Source: Beaufortia kweichowensis (taxonomy: Eukaryota > Chordata > Actinopteri > Cypriniformes > Gastromyzontidae). Taken from it: DNA of 64,000 nt. A model generated the notes under the pieces. The model had not been told where the DNA came from. It saw only the letters and a program-made list of their open reading frames with translations, and did no database searches. The stretch's first letter is position 1, and every line of letters begins with the position of its first letter. Shown here piece by piece: positions 57,374-64,000 of this stretch. The DNA is taken from contig CM032794.1 in NCBI GenBank assembly GCA_019155185.1, positions 2,767,988 to 2,831,987 on the forward strand, given 5' to 3'. Made by a program: the position numbers and the translations under genes.

Positions 57374-60300
57374 ATCTAATTTAAATACAGCTGCTTTGTA
57401 TTGTTTATTTCAATATTGTTTTGTATTTTGTCAGCATGCAACGCACATAAAAATGAATGAATATCAATGCAAAGTATCAAATCAAGTGGCGTTTAGCACA
57501 AAGATAGAACAGTGCAAAAAAAATAAGAATGCAATATATGTACTGTTCATAATTAGCACAGAGAAAATGTCAATGTGATGAACTACACCTGTTGTTACTT
57601 GGCTAGAACACTTGTGTAAAATAAAATTACAATTTAAAGTCATCATTTTTCCCCAATTCTTTAAAATATTTAATATATTGTATAGTGGTGAACAGGAAAT
57701 GGACAGTTCAGTGTTTCCTGTCTCTCTGAATGTTGCTCCGATCAGAAAAGGTTCTTGCGGTTTCTAACATAATAATTTGATCTTGGGTTGTTATTGCATT
57801 TACAGTTACACAATGAAGACTTTTTCAGTATTCAGCAGCATACTGTATAACAGGATAATGTGATTTCCTCGTCACTGTTAAACCTTTCCAAGAAAGTCAG
57901 CGAGGAGTGTTTCCCTGGAGTGAGTTTTCCTGTGGCCTCTGAAGAGCGCTGCTCGCTCCTGTTACATCGCCTCGAGAAAACACTACACCATTGTTTGCTG
58001 CGGAATGCACTGGGAACTTTCTGTCCTAAAAAGGAGCCTTGGCTTCAACCTGACCCCTGCATTGTTTATTATTCACATTATGTTAGGTTTACCTTGTTGT
58101 TGCTGTCATAAATGCCACTTTAGATCAAGACCGAATTCTCGTTTTGGGAGGATCGCACAGTGAAAGTTTTGCCTCTCACTCACTTGGGAAACAAAATGTG
58201 TTGCATAACACGAGTCAAAAGTTCAGTTTTAAATCCGAGACGATTGGATTGTGTTTTTTTTGTGGTAGTTTTCCTTGTCACATGAAATGTGTGAGAACAG
58301 AGACTGACGCTTGAAATACTTTCTGGAATCAGGAAATGATCTTTTTAGATAGACAGATGTGTGCTTTGTTGAGACCTGGAAAAACGTTACTTTAAAGAGT
58401 AAAATGCAAAACATGATATAAAACACAAGGTATTGATGCTTTGAGAACATTAACATGCAGTTGTTGTTGCAAAACGTTTAACAGATATGCACCAATACAA
58501 TGCTCTCTGGAATGAGAAAGCATGTGCTCACATAATTACGTATCGCTGCGATTCTCCCGTGTGGTGACACCGGGCGCGTGCCAGCTGTTTGTGGCCGCAC
58601 ACGTCGCGTCTCGGTCATCATCTGTGCTAATTTTAGTCTTTTTATGTCACACAGAAAGAATGGTAAACCTGCAGTCCTTTCAACACACAAACCTTGAGAG
58701 GAATTTGACATGCGTTTCCACCCAAAGCTTAAAAACAAACCCTTCAATTAAGCATAATCCTCAGTGCACCTGCTTCACAAAAATCCTTGCAAACATTCAA
58801 GAGTGCGTTTAAGAGCTTCTTTTTGTGCTTTGTTTACATGATGTGCAGTTTCGCAGCTGCAGAAATGACGTGGACGTATTAGCATCTGTGGTATGTGCAG
58901 TTGTGATATTGAGCTTTGCAAAAGTATTCGGGCAACACGTGTTGCTTCTCAGTTGCTTTTAAAGAATAAAGCGAGTTGTGTGATTCATACGCACTCTTAC
59001 AATAGCTTTGTGTTAGAAATGGGTCAAAATTTAGGCCAAAGTTGTATTTGTTGACAATCCTGCCTTGTGTCATAGCTCAAAAATCTCATGCATGTTCACT
59101 TAGAATGGTATATTTTTGGGTGTACCTATGTGAAGACTGGAAGGTTTTAAGCCAATGTTCAGTTTCTTCATCCAAGTGCAATAACTGTTTTCAGCCTCAG
59201 AAAGCAATAATCATTGAAGAGTTTTTCTTTACTGTAACTGTTGCTTAGCTGTTGAAATTCTTACAATGTTTTGTTGTTTGTTTCAGCTTGAATCACGAGT
59301 TAGTCTCATCAAATGTGAGCACTCACCTGTACACAACTATGAGGGTGTGAAGATCCCTAAAGGCTTAATCCAGATTACTTACACCTAAACAGAATGAGTG
59401 CACTTACCTTTATCTGTGCTGATAGTATAAAATACTGCAGAATGGATTTAGGTCAGATGAAGTATGGTAAACAAAGCTAAAAGCGCTTTGCTCTTACCGG
59501 TAGCTGAAATGCATTTCTCATCTAAATTGTAAAATGTTACCAAAAACTAAATGTCACTCAGATGAACTGGATCAACAAAACTGCAAATTACATTAAATAA
59601 ATATTGATGTTGGGATAGTAATATAGTAGTTGCTAGGATCCCGACGCTTGCACACTAAATACATTTTTAATTAGGAGATAAGTCATGTGTGTTTATTAAA
59701 CATTTTGTACTGGACTGTAATAATTCTAGGCCTTTGACAGACTTATTTTTTTCTCTAGATATTTTTGAAAAGGTTTTAACCAAGTAAATCAGAATGTAGT
59801 CTTATAGTTTTGTAAAATTAGAAATTAAAAAAATATATATTTTTGAATGACTAAACCTGTATCTCACAATGACATAGCCATAGAAGCTGGCATGGCATTA
59901 AAAAGGAAAACTTAAAAGCTTTTATAATGTTGTGAAAGATATTTGGGGATTCTGGGCATTGGCTGGTTAACAATGTTTTCAGACTTTTCAATGAAAATAT
60001 TTCCTTTTTGGTCATTTAAGTAATAAATATCTGGTATAAAATTACATGTTTTTATAGTGTATATCTTCATATCCTTATATGTGTGTGAATCACATGTATT
60101 GAAATTGAAGATGACATCAGATTCATGATACTTTCTGTGAAAACCCAACAAAAGTCTTTTTTTTTGTAATTGTTTTCTACATAAAGTTATTAATCATAAT
60201 GTAAAGAACATTTTGTGAAACATTTATATCTTTAATATTGACTGAGAAAAGATTGAAGTCAATGTTTAGGAAGCCAACTTATGGTATTGTTTTGTGCAAA

Positions 60301-63300
60301 ATAATAAACATAGTGTCAGTAATATCATTCATTTCAGTAGTTTAAATAATTAATTTTAGTATTATATATGAATATTTGTGTACAGTTATTATGTGTAATT
60401 TATCATTCAGAGAAAAAACGCACATTACTTATTTTGGCCATTTTTTGACTATGACTACTTTAAAGCTTGTTATGTTATAAATAGATTTTGCGACTTCAGT
60501 CTGGGTTTCACAGACAGGGTCACATGGTTTGTGTGGATTGACAGTTTAGTAGTTTTACAGCCCATTCAATGCCATTGTGATTTCATGAAAACATGTGGTT
60601 TGCAAACCAAACCTCTATAAACACACACGGAGATGTTACATGTGATACATGAACAATTCTGGTGTACAGTCATTGGAAATTTGCGGTCCAGTAGGAAGTG
60701 AGACACGGCTGTGGGAGGACACGTCAGGATACTGTGTTTAAAATACCAGCCACGGCCAATTAACTCTAAATAGACTTCTATCACACAGAAGTGTGTTTGT
60801 TTTTGTGTGCCAGAGATATTTAAGAACACAGATAGGTGCACTTGGTTCATTTGCAGGGCGGTTTAAAAGTATAAGAGGAAGAGCGTTCTGTCGGAGGATG
60901 ATGGGAAGGATGTAGCTTTCAGCTGTGAGTAGAAGGAAAGCAGGCGAGTTTTTGTCGTGACTCAGAGAGCTCTGACAGATAAGAGACTAAACTTCCCTGA
61001 CTTTGCTGAATGACAGCCGCTGAGATCAGACACGGTTACACAGGTGCTGATGACCATATCCTGTGAGCGGGGTAAATGATGGAGATGTCTTGTAATGTGT
61101 ACATAATACAGGTTCATGATGGCAAAAAACAATCAATTCGAGGGCTGATAACCAGGTGAAAAGTGACATTTCACAAACTTTACTACTAAATAATACTATG
61201 GTTTGATCTGACTTGCACTGCACTGATTTCAATCTTTTATAATGAAAATGTGTACACACATGGAGGACAATATACTTATTGAACACCATTTTAACATTTG
61301 TTCAGAAAAACACTTAAAAACACCCTTTTGGAAACAACTGGCTTAGTATGTTCACTGTTAAGTCTTTTGGTTTCTAATGAATAACTCTTAAATTTATTGA
61401 GAATTTCCTTGTGTCCTTTTGGCAGTAAAAGAGCTTATCAAGAGCTTTTATTTTATATATATTTTAAATATGCACCTCTGGTTGTCACTCGCTGAATTAT
61501 TTAAAATTAACATGTTTCTAATGTTTTTGAAATTCATAAGGATATTACTTCAAAAATATACTCCAAATATTTCTCAAAACCTTTCAAATAGTTGAAAGGT
61601 TTTGAGCAAGAATAAACCAGCATTTCTGGAATTGGGTTAGGTAGACAGGGTAATTAACCAATAGCGACCATTTTAAGTACTTTTGGATGGCGTGCAATGT
61701 AGATAATCTCCCTGAACCTTTACATGAATTTCACATTAGTAAAAACGCATGTAGTGTTTAACTAAGCATTTTAGAAAGATATGGCAATTATGGCACATAG
61801 GGGAAGATGAAACAGATGTTAAAGAAGCAAACATGGGTATATTTATGATTGTATATAGTGCAATTTGTATAAAATACCCCAAATTTACAAATAATTCCCA
61901 TTTCATTTTATTGAGTTTCCAACTTTGCTAAATTCCCTAGCTTTGCAATCCCAGTCACACGTGCAACATGTGCTTTTGACACATTTTCATGTGAATCCTA
62001 TTAAACTTTCATACTTAATAACAGCATACACATTTAGTATTTACATCTTTTTGGAAGATTTCCAATAATATCTATATTGTTTATTAATATCTTGTTTATT
62101 TCACAATATTTTTATCAGGTTTTCTCTACAGCTGCTGTGCAACAATGCTAAATTATAAAAAACTTTATAGAAATAACCTGACCTGAAAAGCGAACACAGT
62201 TTTCATCTGCTTGAAATAATCTCAATAAATATCATATTATTAGGGAGATATATTTGGTTTGGATTTACTTCCCACATTATTGGCCTATTGTAATTGTTGT
62301 GTTATTCTCTTCTTAATGTGTTAGGGAAGGTCTGCAGAGGTCAGATCCGCTGGAATGTGCTCGCTTTCCGCTCTGTCTGCTGTAATACTGAGCGACTCGT
62401 GTGAAATGAAAGATGCTTGTGATATGTGACTCAAACACACATGACAGATCATTACACACATGAACACAGACCCTTCTTTTACATCTCTGACTAATGATGC
62501 CTGAACATGAACCACTGATATGACACAACTATTGATCTGTCACAAAGCATCTTTCTTTTCGCTCACATTCTTTCATGACAATGTTAATATTCAATACAAT
62601 GAGCAATATTACTAATACATTTTATTATTTGTTGTAGGTTATATCTTATCTTGTATCATATTGCTGTTTCTGTCATTTTATGCCATGGTTAATGTGGTTT
62701 TGAGCACTTTCGTTTCTGTCATGCCCAACACCCCTTAACAATGGTAAAATCATGTAAATGCATGGCCTCTAATGGTTTATTCCTACATTTTAATGTTTGG
62801 GATTGAAAACGCTTGATAGGAATATTAGAAGTGGTATTTTATGAGGGAGTCCATTATGCTTCGTTGAGGTTTTTAATGAGACTGATTGTTGCTTCCTGTG
62901 TTGGGCATTTGTGCAAACATCTTGTTTGGATGTATGGATGCGTTTGCGTGCAAAGAGACTCATATAAATAGTTAGTGCAGGCTGATGTCAGATGTGTGAA
63001 CTGTATATAGAGCGTTTAATGGCACACAGAGTCTGGAGATAGACTGGAGGCTTTTGTGGAGGGTTATGTAATTATACAGCAGATGTTGATGTCAGGGTTT
63101 CTGTAGTACAGACGTCTGTGTTGTGTACTAATGCTCATGATCTCAAAGATCCTCACCGTGTTACTGGCAGATATGAAAGAAACACACGCTAGCTAGTGTA
63201 AATCTGGTTTTGAATCTCTCTTTCTAATCTTGCTGATCTCTTTATATTTTTAGGACTGTCAATAGATTAAAATAATGAATAAGTTTCAGGGTATATATAG

Positions 63301-64000
63301 TTACCCTTAAAATTCTGTCTATCTTTCTGTTTGTCTGTCTGCATTTCTTTCTTTCTTTCTTTAGTAAAGGTTTTAGTTTTATTGTCTTAATTTATTTTTT
63401 GGATGTATTTTATATCATCAATGTTTGCATGGCTGGGATCTAGGTTATGAGCTGTTGTTTTTATTAATAAAGCAAATTGTTTAATTGCATTAAGTTTAAT
63501 GGTGTTAAACATACTTGCCTAATTAATCCCAAAACCTATATTAGCCATATTGTTTTTCCAGTTGTATTGCAAGTGTCAAGTCATGTTTAGTTGTATAATG
63601 CTTTTCACATTTTTATGAGCAGCTTTACAAAGTTTTAAACCCATCGTGATTAAAGCAGTAGTGTCTGCGGCAAGAGAAAATCTCCATACGGTCTGTTACA
63701 GGATGTTGTTGATCCTTTACAGTTACGTCATGTAGAACATGTGTTTCTTTAGTTGTGTTGTGTTCTGTCGGGTTGTGTTAAATCAATGAGGTTCAACTCT
63801 TCTAGCCTGACCACCTCCAGAAGCACACTAAATTATTATTGACTAGATAGTGCACAGCTTTAGTTGAGCTGTCTCTCTCGTTACATCAACAGTCAGATAA
63901 TCTACAGACACTCAATCACATTAACACACATCACTGCTTTAATGCAGATCTTCCTTCTGTTTCTATACAGTCTCATCCAGGAAAATGCCTTATTTCTGAT

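Larger units (their letters stand above)
48057..64000 (+). other. myo9a: myo9a intron 2, running off the window
   Basis: About 16 kb with no supportable exon on either strand. The next myosin exon (expected to code the AFGNAKT switch region) was looked for and not found. Contents: a SINE against the donor (48068-48155), a CA repeat (49841-49868), foldback elements (52555-52745, 53190-53425, 57093-57373), a SINE remnant (54003-54125), a local tandem duplication (54980-55400), and a perfect hairpin (55756-55786). Confidence 0.65.

Overview
This is vertebrate nuclear DNA: spliced genes with consensus GT/AG introns, long AT-rich introns, and many short foldback transposons and tRNA-derived SINEs of the kind that fill cypriniform fish genomes. 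A carp-like, minnow-like or loach-like teleost is the best guess. The proteins read from the exons match vertebrate families closely in length and motifs. No viral, bacterial, CRISPR or operon-type content was seen.

Layout. (1) About 1-12.8 kb, plus strand: the 3' part of a transmembrane collagen gene, called col25a1. It has 15 in-phase Gly-X-Y or C-terminal exons (1548-9468) and a final exon that opens with the stop codon (9658). (2) 13246-19821, plus strand: a complete 13-exon etnppl gene (ethanolamine-phosphate phospho-lyase, 495 aa). (3) 21340-23099, minus strand: complete ostc (oligosaccharyltransferase subunit, 149 aa), convergent with etnppl. (4) 24424-25900, minus strand: complete rpl34 (117 aa), with a noncoding TOP-like first exon near 26.3 kb. 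(5) 26.3-29.9 kb: intergenic, repeats only, plus one weak candidate exon. (6) 29907-30545, minus strand: senp8 (NEDD8 protease, 212 aa, one coding exon). (7) A CpG- and GC-box-containing divergent promoter at about 31.2-31.5 kb. (8) 31.5 kb to the window end, plus strand: the 5' end of myo9a (unconventional myosin IXa). It has a noncoding exon 1, a 15.5 kb intron, the first coding exon (47214-48056: RA-like domain and start of the motor with the P-loop), and then at least 16 kb of intron running off the window.

The order col25a1 > etnppl > < ostc < rpl34 is the same as the human 4q25 block, and senp8/myo9a divergent is the same as human 15q23 (both from general knowledge). The window therefore holds the junction of two ancestral blocks, between rpl34 and senp8. 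The genes do unrelated jobs: collagen/axon-muscle adhesion, phospholipid-intermediate breakdown, N-glycosylation, translation, deneddylation and Rho-regulating myosin. They are neighbours by ancestry, not by pathway.

I did not find a new biological system. The most useful observations are the paired alternative C-terminal cysteine exons and isolated stop codon of col25a1, stacked uORFs on myo9a, a SINE a few bases from a myo9a splice donor, an in-frame upstream AUG in senp8, a hAT-type element with a perfect 8-bp target duplication, several perfect hairpins, and the block junction itself.
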